Shown here piece after piece: positions 40,235 to 48,706 of a stretch of DNA of 64,000 nt. The stretch is from an uncultured Lachnospiraceae bacterium (GTDB lineage: Bacteria > Bacillota > Clostridia > Lachnospirales > Lachnospiraceae): the NCBI GenBank assembly GCA_910578335.1, contig CAJTPU010000006.1, positions 1 through 64,000 on the forward strand, written 5' to 3'. A program made the position numbers and the translations under genes. Under the pieces are notes generated by a model, which worked only from the letters and a program-made list of their open reading frames with translations, made no database searches and was not told the origin of the DNA. Every line of letters begins with the position of its first letter. Position 1 is the first letter of the stretch.

Positions 40235-42244
40235 ATGCATAAGAAAAAACGATTTGCGCAGGCTGCGGCGGTTTTTATCGCAGGCATGGCTTTATATGTT
40301 TTCGGCATATGGGAGGGCGGCAGGCGCGGGCAGTTTATAGGGGAAAAGGAAAAGCGTGTCTATCCGACCAAAACAGAGGCGGCGGAGCGGGTACAGGAAG
40401 AAAACGGAGTCTATGGCTTTTTTGACGTTGACGGCAGGTATATCCGTCAGGAGACCACAAGAGCAGTTCCCGATTTTTGCTACCTCAACAGAAAGAGCAG
40501 TCTGCTGCCTGCCGTAAAGGAATATGTGGAAGAAAATATGGCGTGCTTTGCCGATAAGCTCTACGGGTGGGACGGCATTGTCTATAGGGACCTTACCATT
40601 TGGGGGGACGAAGAATATGCAGCGCTTAGCGAAGAGGAAGAGCAGCAGATAGAAGAGGTATTGGAAAAGAAATTTTACTCCCGCCATATCGTCGGTGCGG
40701 ATTATGACAACGACGGTGAGGAGGAGCTGTTTTTTAGAGAGGAAGCAGGTATTCGTCTGCTTTTTTGGGAGGATGGCGTCTGTAAGGCGGAGCCGGTGGA
40801 TTTGTACGGCAAAGAAGCGGCAGTGCAGATGTGGTTTGTGGAATTTGCGGGGAAGACGGTGACATTTACCGTTACATTGCCTTACGGGGATGCGTATCCC
40901 CTGCTGTCGGCATATCTGATAGAAGAAGGGCAGAAGACATTGCTTTTGACATGCCAGCTTGTCTATGGGGATACGGTGGAAATAGGCGGATACCGCAGTA
41001 TGCGGGAGAGTTCTGCATATCAGGATATTTACGGCTTCTGTCCGGTTGTGCCTCTGGCGAAAGAGTATAGGGCGGCGCCTGGAGAGAGCATAAGCTCTGG
41101 GATGGCGGAAGTATGCGGGGAAATCAGGGTAACGCCTGTGTGGGCAGAGCAGCCTTTTTCGGACAGCTTTCTTTCTTTTATCAGACAGTGCTATGGCGAA
41201 GTGCTTGCAGGGAGAGGGGGCTTCGGGGCGCGTCTGGAGCCTTACGAAATTGACAGGAAGGAAGACAGAGAGCGCTTCCTGCAGCTTGCGGGGATAGAGG
41301 ACGAGTGGCTGGCAAGTCTGTACGGCTGGGCGTACAGATTTACTTCTCCTGACGGGACAGAGCATTTTTTGGCGGACTTGGACTGCGGAGGCACAATTGG
41401 CGCCTGCACATTGGAATGGTATAGGGTAGAGGAAGGAGAGCTGCAGTATGTGGACGCCCTGACAGACCATTACAGGGGCGATTACAGCGGGATAGTGTTG
41501 TTCGAGGGGCAGGTTTATGGCATTATCACAGATTATGATTTTGGGACAAAAAATCTGTGCGGCGTGCATATACTGCCGTTGCATGATAAGGGAGAGTGGG
41601 AGCATTATTATCTTTCCCTGACGCCGGAGGCGGAGCATTACCAATCGGTCTGTCTTTACGGCGGACAGGAACCGGCGCTTTCCGATTATGTGGAAAGCGT
41701 GTACAAAGAGGCGCTTGCCGCCAGCCTGGAGCATGAGATTTTTGCGGGAAGCGGTGAAAACGCTGCCATAACCGCCAAGCTGCGCCGCAGCATCAAAAAT
41801 AGAAATATATATGCTTTGGGGAATCACTGCAGGGTAATCGATGCAGACAATGACGGGGAGTGGGAGGTCATCCACACAGAATATTTTTTTCCGTCCTCTT
41901 ATCATCAGCCTTTTATGGTCGAGTACGGCATGTACGGCTATCGCGATGGTGCTTTCGTGGAATTTGACATGCAGGATATTTTGAACGGCTGTGATGCCTA
42001 TAGCCGGACGGCAGAACGGGGTTCCTACAGTGTGGAATGTTATCCGGTGCAAATCTGGTTTGAGGAGATTGACGGCGTTACCTACCTCTTTACCCTTGAT
42101 TTGTTGTCTCCGACTCATGATTATTTGATGCGCGCCTGCGTGATACAGGAAGGGACTGCGGAGGATGCGGGGGTGTGGCTGTTACATGCCGCAATGCTTG
42201 AAAACATAGAGGAAGCAGTTTATGTGAGTTATACGCGGGGGTGA
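40235..42244 (+). CDS. Array protein 2: shortened paralog lacking the N-terminal module
   Basis: 669 residues. N-terminal membrane segment (AQAAAVFIAGMALYVFGIW) and the RVYPTKTEA block, then it passes straight to GRYIRQETTRAVPDFCYLNRKSSLLPAVKEYVEENMACFADKL. About 200 residues that the other copies have between these blocks are missing, without any frameshift, so this is an in-frame deletion or an ancestral short form. It keeps ADYDNDGEEELFFREE (near 154), MWFVEFAGKTVTFTV, DADNDGEWEV (near 535) and IWFEEIDGVTYLFTLDLLSPTHDYLMRACVIQEG. Function unknown. The stop at 42244 directly abuts the ATG of array gene 3. Confidence 0.8.
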   Translation: MHKKKRFAQAAAVFIAGMALYVFGIWEGGRRGQFIGEKEKRVYPTKTEAAERVQEENGVYGFFDVDGRYIRQETTRAVPDFCYLNRKSSLLPAVKEYVEENMACFADKLYGWDGIVYRDLTIWGDEEYAALSEEEEQQIEEVLEKKFYSRHIVGADYDNDGEEELFFREEAGIRLLFWEDGVCKAEPVDLYGKEAAVQMWFVEFAGKTVTFTVTLPYGDAYPLLSAYLIEEGQKTLLLTCQLVYGDTVEIGGYRSMRESSAYQDIYGFCPVVPLAKEYRAAPGESISSGMAEVCGEIRVTPVWAEQPFSDSFLSFIRQCYGEVLAGRGGFGARLEPYEIDRKEDRERFLQLAGIEDEWLASLYGWAYRFTSPDGTEHFLADLDCGGTIGACTLEWYRVEEGELQYVDALTDHYRGDYSGIVLFEGQVYGIITDYDFGTKNLCGVHILPLHDKGEWEHYYLSLTPEAEHYQSVCLYGGQEPALSDYVESVYKEALAASLEHEIFAGSGENAAITAKLRRSIKNRNIYALGNHCRVIDADNDGEWEVIHTEYFFPSSYHQPFMVEYGMYGYRDGAFVEFDMQDILNGCDAYSRTAERGSYSVECYPVQIWFEEIDGVTYLFTLDLLSPTHDYLMRACVIQEGTAEDAGVWLLHAAMLENIEEAVYVSYTRG

Positions 42245-44941
42245 ATGATGGGATATCGAAAACGTATTTTACAAATATTTGCCCTTCTTTTTGCCACCGC
42301 TACGGTATGCGCGGCTGCCCTGTGGGGGCGCAGTCCGCAGAAGCGGCAGATGTGGTTTGCCAGACAGGAGATGTCCATGTATCCCTCCGAGGCGGAAGCG
42401 CGGGAGCTTGCCGGACATCTTCCGCTTGCCTGTACGCCTGTCAGTGAATGCTATCAGAAGGAGGAAGGGCAGCAGGGGCTTTCGGAGGAGCTGCTTGCGG
42501 ATTTGCAGGCGTATGTGAAGCGCGGGGCGTATACGGAAGCGCTTTGGACTTACCGCGATGCGTCGCTTCTGATTGATGTGGAGGAGCTTGCCCGTCTGTG
42601 CCCTGACTATGAAGCGTTGATTGGGGCTGAGATAGCAAAAGGCAGGCTTTCGTGGGATGACGAGGAGGGAGAGAAGGATATCGCAGGCGGAATCGTGCAA
42701 ATCTATGCGTTGGAGTCAGACGGGGAAAAAGAAGCGCTGCTGTTGATATCGCAGAATCGGCTTTGCGGCAGGTTCGGGGGATATTACCCGTGGATTGTGC
42801 TTAAAAAAACAGAGGAGGGCTATCTTTGCGGGGAAGCCGATGTAGGGCACGATGCTTATGGCAGAGCGAAGGACAAAACGGAAATTGCGGTTTTTGCATG
42901 GGGAGAGGGAGAAGAAAAAACATATTACCTGTTGCAGAAAATGCCGGAGGGAATGCTCTGGCTGGAAAATCTGACCTTATGCGGGGACTGGCAGGAGAAA
43001 ATACGGGAGTCCTATTATCTGTTTGAGGGCGGCGGCAGATATATTGTAAAGGAAGCGACCATGGCAGTTCCGCATTTTTTTTACCTGAACGGCAGGGCTG
43101 CCCTGACGCCTGCGGTAAAGCAGTATGTGGAAGAGAACGCCGTACTCTTTGCCGGTAAGCTGTTTGCTTTTTCTCACACCATTGGAAATGAATACACCAT
43201 CTGGGGAGACGAGGAGATTACCGCCCTCACAAAAGAGGAGGAAAAGCAGATAGAAGAGGCGCTGACCGTTTATTACAAGGATATCCGCGGCGCATGCTTC
43301 GCCCAATATGATTACCATATCTATTATTTTATGAAATATATTGTGAGCGCCGACTATAATAACGACGGCTCTGCAGAACTGTTTTTCAGGGATGAGGAAG
43401 AGAAAAATATACTGCTTGCAGAGGAAAACGGCGGATTTAGGACGCAGTATGTCAATCTGTATGAAGAGAGGGAAGCGCCGGCGGCACAGATGTGGTTTGT
43501 GGAGTTTGCCGGTAAGACCGTTACCTTTGCGGTCTCCATGCCCTATGGGGAAACCTGTCCCATTTTGTCGGCGTATCTGATAGAGGGGGCAAAAAGGACG
43601 CCGCTTCTTACCTGTCAGCTTGTGTTTGGGGAGACGGTAGAAATTACGGCGTATACGCCGTCATGGGGATTTGATTTTAAGGACTGTCCGAAGCTTTCCC
43701 TGCTTCCCGAAACACAGGGCGCAAGCTTCTATGAAGAGGAGGAGATAAAGGAAGAGGTGCGGGAGATAAGCACCGGTCTGCAAATACAGGCTGCGGAAGA
43801 GGAGAGTATGCTTTCGCAGGAAATGCTCCCATTTATCAGGGAAGGGGAGAGGGAGCTGCTTCGAGGAAATTTCTGGCAGTATCTGGAGCCGTATCAAATC
43901 GACACCTCGAAGGATTCGCAGGCTTTTTGTGCCCGTGACGATTGGGGCTGGCTTTATTACCATCGCGATTTTTGGTGGGCGTACCGGTGGGAAGCCCCTG
44001 ACGGAAGCGAAAATTTTCTGATATGCGAGAATTATTACGAGTTGGGATATTATGAAGGAACGCCGGGCGTTGCAAGGCTGTGCTGGTTTCGGGACGACGG
44101 GGAGTCTTGCAGGGAAGAGGAGCTTGTCCGTTTTTCAAGGCATGACAGTGCTTTTATGATATCCTATGCAGGAAGAACCTACTGTATTGTGGCGGATACT
44201 TCTCTCGGTGTTACCGGCGCTTCGGGCATTTTAGTGATTGCGCTGAAAGAAGCGGGAGAATGGGAAGGGTATTCGATTTTGCTAACGCCTAAAACGGAGG
44301 CTTATGAGTCGGTTTCCCTTGCATGTGGCGATACGCCTGCCGCAGTTTCGGACTATGTGGAAGCGGAATACCAAAATATGCTTTCTGCATGTAGAAATGG
44401 AACATTCTATGCAGGGACTGCGGGAGACGGGATACCGGCTGCGGCGTGGCGGGACATCAAAAACAGGGACGCCTATTACAACGATGAAGGGCTGGAATGG
44501 GGAGTGTCTTGTACATACAATATGTGGGATGCGGACAACGACGGGGAAGCGGAGTACCTTGCCGCGTATTGCGACTACGACCGGAATGCGTATCAAGACA
44601 CTTACTATCCGCGTCCAACGGTGGAGTATGTGATGTACGGTTATCGGGAAGGGAAATTTGTGGAGCTTTCACTGGACACACTGGAACAGGACGGCGCTTT
44701 TGCAGAAAACTACGGCTGCTCCTATACATGGGATTTGGGGGAAGACTGTATTGTTAATCGGTATCCGCAGCAGCTTTGGTTTGAAGAGCTGGACGGCGTT
44801 ACGTATTTCTTTACATTAGAGATGCTTGCCCCCACGCACAGTTATCTGCTGCGCGCCCGCGTCATAGAGGACGGCGCGGTAAAAGAGGCGGGCGCATGGA
44901 TACTTTTTGCGCCGGTTGTGGAAGAAAGGTACAGGAAATGA
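42245..44941 (+). CDS. Array protein 3: predicted secreted/membrane-anchored protein of unknown family
   Basis: 898 residues, the longest copy. Membrane segment ILQIFALLFATATVCAAALW, then MYPSEAEARELAG, LSEELLADLQAYVKRG, TYRDASLLIDVEELARLCPDYE. Central module: GRYIVKEATMAVPHFFYLNGRAALTPAVKQYVEENAVLFAGKL, IWGDEE, SADYNNDGSAELFFRDEE (near 368), MWFVEFAGKTVTFAV. C-terminal module: DIKNRDAYYN, DADNDGEAEYLAAY (near 762), LWFEELDGVTYFFTLEMLAPTHSYLLRARVIEDG, EAGAWILFAPVVEE. ATG 42245 abuts the previous stop (a second ATG follows at 42248). The central loop has Asn for the first Asn-Asp pair (YNNDG). The end overlaps the next small gene by 4 bp. Confidence 0.8.
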   Translation: MMGYRKRILQIFALLFATATVCAAALWGRSPQKRQMWFARQEMSMYPSEAEARELAGHLPLACTPVSECYQKEEGQQGLSEELLADLQAYVKRGAYTEALWTYRDASLLIDVEELARLCPDYEALIGAEIAKGRLSWDDEEGEKDIAGGIVQIYALESDGEKEALLLISQNRLCGRFGGYYPWIVLKKTEEGYLCGEADVGHDAYGRAKDKTEIAVFAWGEGEEKTYYLLQKMPEGMLWLENLTLCGDWQEKIRESYYLFEGGGRYIVKEATMAVPHFFYLNGRAALTPAVKQYVEENAVLFAGKLFAFSHTIGNEYTIWGDEEITALTKEEEKQIEEALTVYYKDIRGACFAQYDYHIYYFMKYIVSADYNNDGSAELFFRDEEEKNILLAEENGGFRTQYVNLYEEREAPAAQMWFVEFAGKTVTFAVSMPYGETCPILSAYLIEGAKRTPLLTCQLVFGETVEITAYTPSWGFDFKDCPKLSLLPETQGASFYEEEEIKEEVREISTGLQIQAAEEESMLSQEMLPFIREGERELLRGNFWQYLEPYQIDTSKDSQAFCARDDWGWLYYHRDFWWAYRWEAPDGSENFLICENYYELGYYEGTPGVARLCWFRDDGESCREEELVRFSRHDSAFMISYAGRTYCIVADTSLGVTGASGILVIALKEAGEWEGYSILLTPKTEAYESVSLACGDTPAAVSDYVEAEYQNMLSACRNGTFYAGTAGDGIPAAAWRDIKNRDAYYNDEGLEWGVSCTYNMWDADNDGEAEYLAAYCDYDRNAYQDTYYPRPTVEYVMYGYREGKFVELSLDTLEQDGAFAENYGCSYTWDLGEDCIVNRYPQQLWFEELDGVTYFFTLEMLAPTHSYLLRARVIEDGAVKEAGAWILFAPVVEERYRK

Positions 44942-45267
44942 AAAAAATAACAGTGTGTGGAAGTCTGCGGTTTCAAAAAGAGATGATGGAAATGGCAGAG
45001 AAGCTGGAGCTTTGCGGCAACTGTGTGATAACGCCCATTTATCCGGTGAGAGCGGACAAAGCGGATTATACGGACAAGGAAATCGAGATGTTTGATAAGA
45101 TGCATCGGGAAAAAATCAAAATGTCGGATGCGATTTTGGTTGTGAACGTGGCTCATTACATCGGGAGCAGCACAAAAAAGGAAATTGCATTTGCGCAGGC
45201 GTTAAACAAAGAAATTTTGTATTATACGGATTTGGTAAGTGTCATGGAAGAGAAGGCGGATTCATAA
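44938..45267 (+). CDS. Nucleoside 2-deoxyribosyltransferase-like small protein
   Basis: 109-residue predicted cytosolic Rossmann-like protein. MKKITVCGSLRFQKEMMEMAEKLELCGNCVITPIYPV matches the start of the nucleoside 2-deoxyribosyltransferase/DUF4406 superfamily (beta strand, GSLRF loop, helix). Later FDKMHREKIKMSDAILVVNVAHYIGSSTKKEIAFAQALNKEILYYTD holds the typical I-x-x-S-D-x-(I/L)-x-V-x-N and GxSTxxEIxxA motifs with the Glu used as nucleophile in true enzymes. The role is likely nucleoside or nucleotide base exchange or binding. The frame opens at 44896 but ATG 44938 overlaps the previous stop (ATGA), implying translational coupling to array gene 3. Probably unrelated to the array proteins. 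Confidence 0.8.
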   Translation: MKKITVCGSLRFQKEMMEMAEKLELCGNCVITPIYPVRADKADYTDKEIEMFDKMHREKIKMSDAILVVNVAHYIGSSTKKEIAFAQALNKEILYYTDLVSVMEEKADS

Positions 45268-45323
45268 GAGCAGATACAAGTAAGGAGCAAATAATTGGAA
45301 GCTGCAAAAGAGGAGTGGCGGAT

Positions 45324-47972
45324 ATGAAACGAAAAGAGGATATTGTGCGGGAAGCAGTCCGTAGATATGACGTGCCGGCAGGGAAGGAGCAAAAAGCGAG
45401 CCGCAGGAAAGGGCATATTTTGCAGGCAGCGGGGCTGTTCTGTGCTTTGTTTACCGTATGTGCCCTTTGTGCATCGGCGCGAAACGGGCTTATAAGCGGC
45501 AAGGAAAGGGAAAACAGGCTCTATCCATCCGAGGCGGAGGCTATGGAGACGGCAGGGCTGCTGCCGGTTACCTGTGCGCCGGTGAGAGAGCAGTATGTAA
45601 AGGAAGCGGGCGGCGGTTTTTCCGAGGAGCTGCTTACCAATCTGCAGGAATGTGTAAGGGAAGACGGCATAGAGGCGGCAATCGAGGCGTACAGGGACGA
45701 TACCCTGCTGATTGATGCGGATACGCTGCTTTCGCTCTGCCCGGACTATGAAAATTTGATAAAAGAGCTGGCAAAAAAGCAGGATACCCGGCTTTCGAAG
45801 GAAAAGATTCCGGACGGTATTGCTGCAGTCTACAGGCTGGATTTGGACGGAGAGGTGCTGTTGGTGGAGTACAAAAATACGATGCTGCCTTGGGTGATAC
45901 TCAAAAAAACAGAAGATACGTATCTTGCAGGAATCGCAGACCTTCCCATCTTTACGGTAGGAAACGTCGACGATTGGAGACGTTACGGGACAACGGTATT
46001 TGCAGACGGAGACGGATACTGTCTGCTGGAATGGGGGCAGTCGGACGTGGTGGAGGTGGAGATTCTTGGTCTGTACCGTTTTACCGCAGAGGATGACTGG
46101 GTAGAAAATGTTGGAACAGGACTGTTTTTTGAACGGGAAATTCTGTATATCAAGGAAAGGGCTGTAAAAGCCGAGCCCGTTTTTTTCTATCGCAATGACG
46201 GACACAGCCTGACAGGGGCAGTGCAGGCGTATGTGGAGGAAAATACCTATATGTTTGCCGGCAGGCTGGAGGAGAAGGATATGATTTGGGGCGATGAGAT
46301 GCCGGCGGAGCCGGTAGAGGGGGCAGATTATTCGTGGCAGCTTTATACTTCACAGGCAGATTATGACAATGACGGCGTGATGGAACTGTTTTACAGGGAT
46401 ACTGATTGGGGAGAACATAATGAACTGCGCACGGCGGAGGGGGATGGATACCGGGATGAAGCCATAAGCTTATATGGCGCAGACCTGCCAGCCGTGAGAA
46501 TGTGGTTTGTGGAATTTTCCGGAAAAACAGTGACCTTTGAAATTGTGGAGCCGTATGGCGCGGCGTATCCGCTGCTGGCGGCGTATCTGGTGGAGGGAAA
46601 CAGGAAAACGCCGCTTTTAACCTGCCAGCTTGTCTACGGAAAGACGGTGGAAATCGATGGCTATGAGTATGCAAACCATGTAATCAGGAACAGCTTTCAG
46701 CTAAGGAGGACCGCACCGTTAGTTGCGGGGTTGGAACAGGAAACAAGGGAGCAGGCTGCCTTCAGGAAAAAACTGACTGCGTGGATGCGGGAAGCGGGCA
46801 GGGATGTAACCATAGAGCCTCTGCAGGCGGAAACGCCCTTTTCGGAAGAATTTCTGGAATTCATCAGACAGGGAGCGGCAGGGTGCTTCTCCGGCAGGCT
46901 GTTTTCGGCGTATGCAGCGCCCTATGAGGTGTACAGTGAGGAGGAATTAGAGAAAGCAGAAGAGGAATTTGAGGAGAAATATGATAAATACTTTTACGGT
47001 GACTTGATATATTACTGGGAGGCATCCGATGGGACTATGAATTATCTTGTGAGGGATAGAATATCTTCTGAGTACGGCGTCAATACCTTGTGTCGGTATT
47101 GGTATAACGGGGAAAAATTTGAGGAAGAGCCAATTACGGATTTATCCGGCGACTATGGCTCCTACTGCGGTGTTTTGTCTTACGGCGGGCAGCTCTACTG
47201 TGTGATTACCGATATAGACTTGTACGGCGCAATGTGGAGGATGGATTTACTGCCGCTTGAGGAGGACGGCGGCTGGGAGCATTATTGTATTTCCTTCTAC
47301 TATGAAGAGAAAACATATGAGATACTTTCCTTTTCAGAGAAGGAAGCGCTGAATGATTATGTGGAGAAGGAAGCCGAAGCAATCTATGCGGCGGTATCAG
47401 AAGACTTATATTGGGGAGGCGCTTCCTACAGTGGATGCGGCGAGTGGGGAGAAATACCGCAGGAAGTATGGCGGAATATCAAAAACAGGGATTTCAGTTA
47501 TTCACAATATCGGTATAGAGAATCCTTTGGTTCTTCCTATAACGAATACGTGCCGGTGGACGTGGATAACGACGGGGTATGGGAATATGTCTCTGTCTGG
47601 CTGGGAACCGGAAAGAAACGCGCTGCAGGAGTGGATTATACCATATACGGATGGCGTGACGGGATTTTTACCGAGCTTTTCATGGGGGACGAGGATATCT
47701 ATTATGCATGGGAGCTGTTCCGTTATGCGGACGAGGACGGAGGCTATGGGGTTGTCGGCGAATTGGACCAGATGTGGTTTGAGGAGATTGACGGCGTGAC
47801 CTATCTGTTTACGGCGGAAAAGCTTACCCTGCTTGACGGCTATCTGGTGCGCGCCCGCGTGATACAGGACGGCAGAATGCAGGATGCAGGCGCATGGCTG
47901 TTTCGGCATACCGGTGTGATTTTGCAGGATATACAGGAAATGGGAGAGTATGACCCGTGGCTGTCGGCGTAA
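45324..47972 (+). CDS. Array protein 4: predicted secreted/membrane-anchored protein of unknown family
   Basis: 882 residues. Unlike its neighbours it has about 35 charged residues before the membrane segment (MKRKEDIVREAVRRYDVPAG...KASRRKGHILQAAGLFCALFTVCALCA), so it looks like a type II anchored protein. Shared blocks: RLYPSEAEAMETAGLLPVTCAPV, FSEELLTNLQECV, AYRDDTLLIDADTLLSLCPDYENL, WVILKKTEDTYLAG, AVQAYVEENTYMFAGRL, QADYDNDGVMELFYRD (near 344), MWFVEFSGKTVTFEIVEPYG, DYGSYCGVLSYGGQLYCV, VWRNIKNRDFSYSQ, DVDNDGVWEYV (near 746), MWFEEIDGVTYLFTAEKLTLLDGYLVRARVIQDG. AGAGGAG precedes ATG 45324. Very similar to array protein 5 by eye. Confidence 0.8.
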   Translation: MKRKEDIVREAVRRYDVPAGKEQKASRRKGHILQAAGLFCALFTVCALCASARNGLISGKERENRLYPSEAEAMETAGLLPVTCAPVREQYVKEAGGGFSEELLTNLQECVREDGIEAAIEAYRDDTLLIDADTLLSLCPDYENLIKELAKKQDTRLSKEKIPDGIAAVYRLDLDGEVLLVEYKNTMLPWVILKKTEDTYLAGIADLPIFTVGNVDDWRRYGTTVFADGDGYCLLEWGQSDVVEVEILGLYRFTAEDDWVENVGTGLFFEREILYIKERAVKAEPVFFYRNDGHSLTGAVQAYVEENTYMFAGRLEEKDMIWGDEMPAEPVEGADYSWQLYTSQADYDNDGVMELFYRDTDWGEHNELRTAEGDGYRDEAISLYGADLPAVRMWFVEFSGKTVTFEIVEPYGAAYPLLAAYLVEGNRKTPLLTCQLVYGKTVEIDGYEYANHVIRNSFQLRRTAPLVAGLEQETREQAAFRKKLTAWMREAGRDVTIEPLQAETPFSEEFLEFIRQGAAGCFSGRLFSAYAAPYEVYSEEELEKAEEEFEEKYDKYFYGDLIYYWEASDGTMNYLVRDRISSEYGVNTLCRYWYNGEKFEEEPITDLSGDYGSYCGVLSYGGQLYCVITDIDLYGAMWRMDLLPLEEDGGWEHYCISFYYEEKTYEILSFSEKEALNDYVEKEAEAIYAAVSEDLYWGGASYSGCGEWGEIPQEVWRNIKNRDFSYSQYRYRESFGSSYNEYVPVDVDNDGVWEYVSVWLGTGKKRAAGVDYTIYGWRDGIFTELFMGDEDIYYAWELFRYADEDGGYGVVGELDQMWFEEIDGVTYLFTAEKLTLLDGYLVRARVIQDGRMQDAGAWLFRHTGVILQDIQEMGEYDPWLSA

Positions 47973-48043
47973 GAACTGTAATAAAGCCTATATCCTGTTT
48001 GCGGGCGCGTTTTTAGAGGGGAAAGAGACAGGGGATAAGGTAT

Positions 48044-48706
48044 ATGATAAAAAACATTATTTTTGATATGGGAAATGTACTGACTATATACAATGCCAGA
48101 GAATATATTTATGGATATGTCGATAATGAGGAGGACTTTAAGTGGATAAAAAACCATCTCTGCGGTTCGGTAGAGTGGCTGCAGATGGACAGGGGAACCA
48201 TTACAGATGAGGCTGCGATTTCCTCGATATGCAAAAGAATGCCAAAACATCTGCATAACACAGTGAAGCGTTTCATTAGAGAGTACCGCATGGTACAGCC
48301 GCCTAATCCGCCGATGGAAAAGCTGATAGAGGAGCTGTCACAAAATGGATATGACCTGTATCTGATGTCCAATACTTCGCACCGTTTTCGGACATTTAGC
48401 CGCTCTATCAAGTCGGTCCGGTATATGAAGGGCATTTGGATTTCCTGTGAGCATGGATTGCTTAAACCGGAGCCAATGGCATTTCTTGATTTTTTTCAAA
48501 CGTTTTCCCTCAAGCCGGCAGAGTGTTTCTTTATAGATGATACACCGGCAAATATAGAGGCAGCCGGAAATTTAGGCATGGGCGGATGCGTGTATTATGG
48601 AGATGTAGCGGAACTTAGATATTTTATGCGGGAAAACGGCATTAGAGTGAATGGAAACGATTTGGACCTGAACGAATATTTGCACGAAGGAAAAGAGGTA
48701 CTGTAA
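48044..48706 (+). CDS. HAD superfamily hydrolase (YihX-like)
   Basis: 220-residue cytosolic phosphatase-like protein, HAD subfamily IA. Motif I IIFDMGNVL at residues 5-13 has Asp8 as nucleophile, but the second position is Gly-Asn (DMGNV) rather than the classic DxD, as in YihX and related alpha-glucose-1-phosphate or flavin phosphatases. Motif II is LYLMSNTSHRF, motif III Lys is in GLLKPEPMAF, motif IV CFFIDDTPANIEAA. A four-helix cap lies between motifs I and II. Substrate unknown. Its stop (TAATG) overlaps the start of array gene 5, so the two are translationally coupled. Confidence 0.87.
   Translation: MIKNIIFDMGNVLTIYNAREYIYGYVDNEEDFKWIKNHLCGSVEWLQMDRGTITDEAAISSICKRMPKHLHNTVKRFIREYRMVQPPNPPMEKLIEELSQNGYDLYLMSNTSHRFRTFSRSIKSVRYMKGIWISCEHGLLKPEPMAFLDFFQTFSLKPAECFFIDDTPANIEAAGNLGMGGCVYYGDVAELRYFMRENGIRVNGNDLDLNEYLHEGKEVL

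Noticed and set aside
40292..42118. 608-codon open frame on the minus strand opposite array gene 2
   Set aside because: It has no ribosome binding site, its product is rich in Arg/His/Cys with no domain, and the plus frame shows paralogy to five neighbours. It is a codon-bias shadow.
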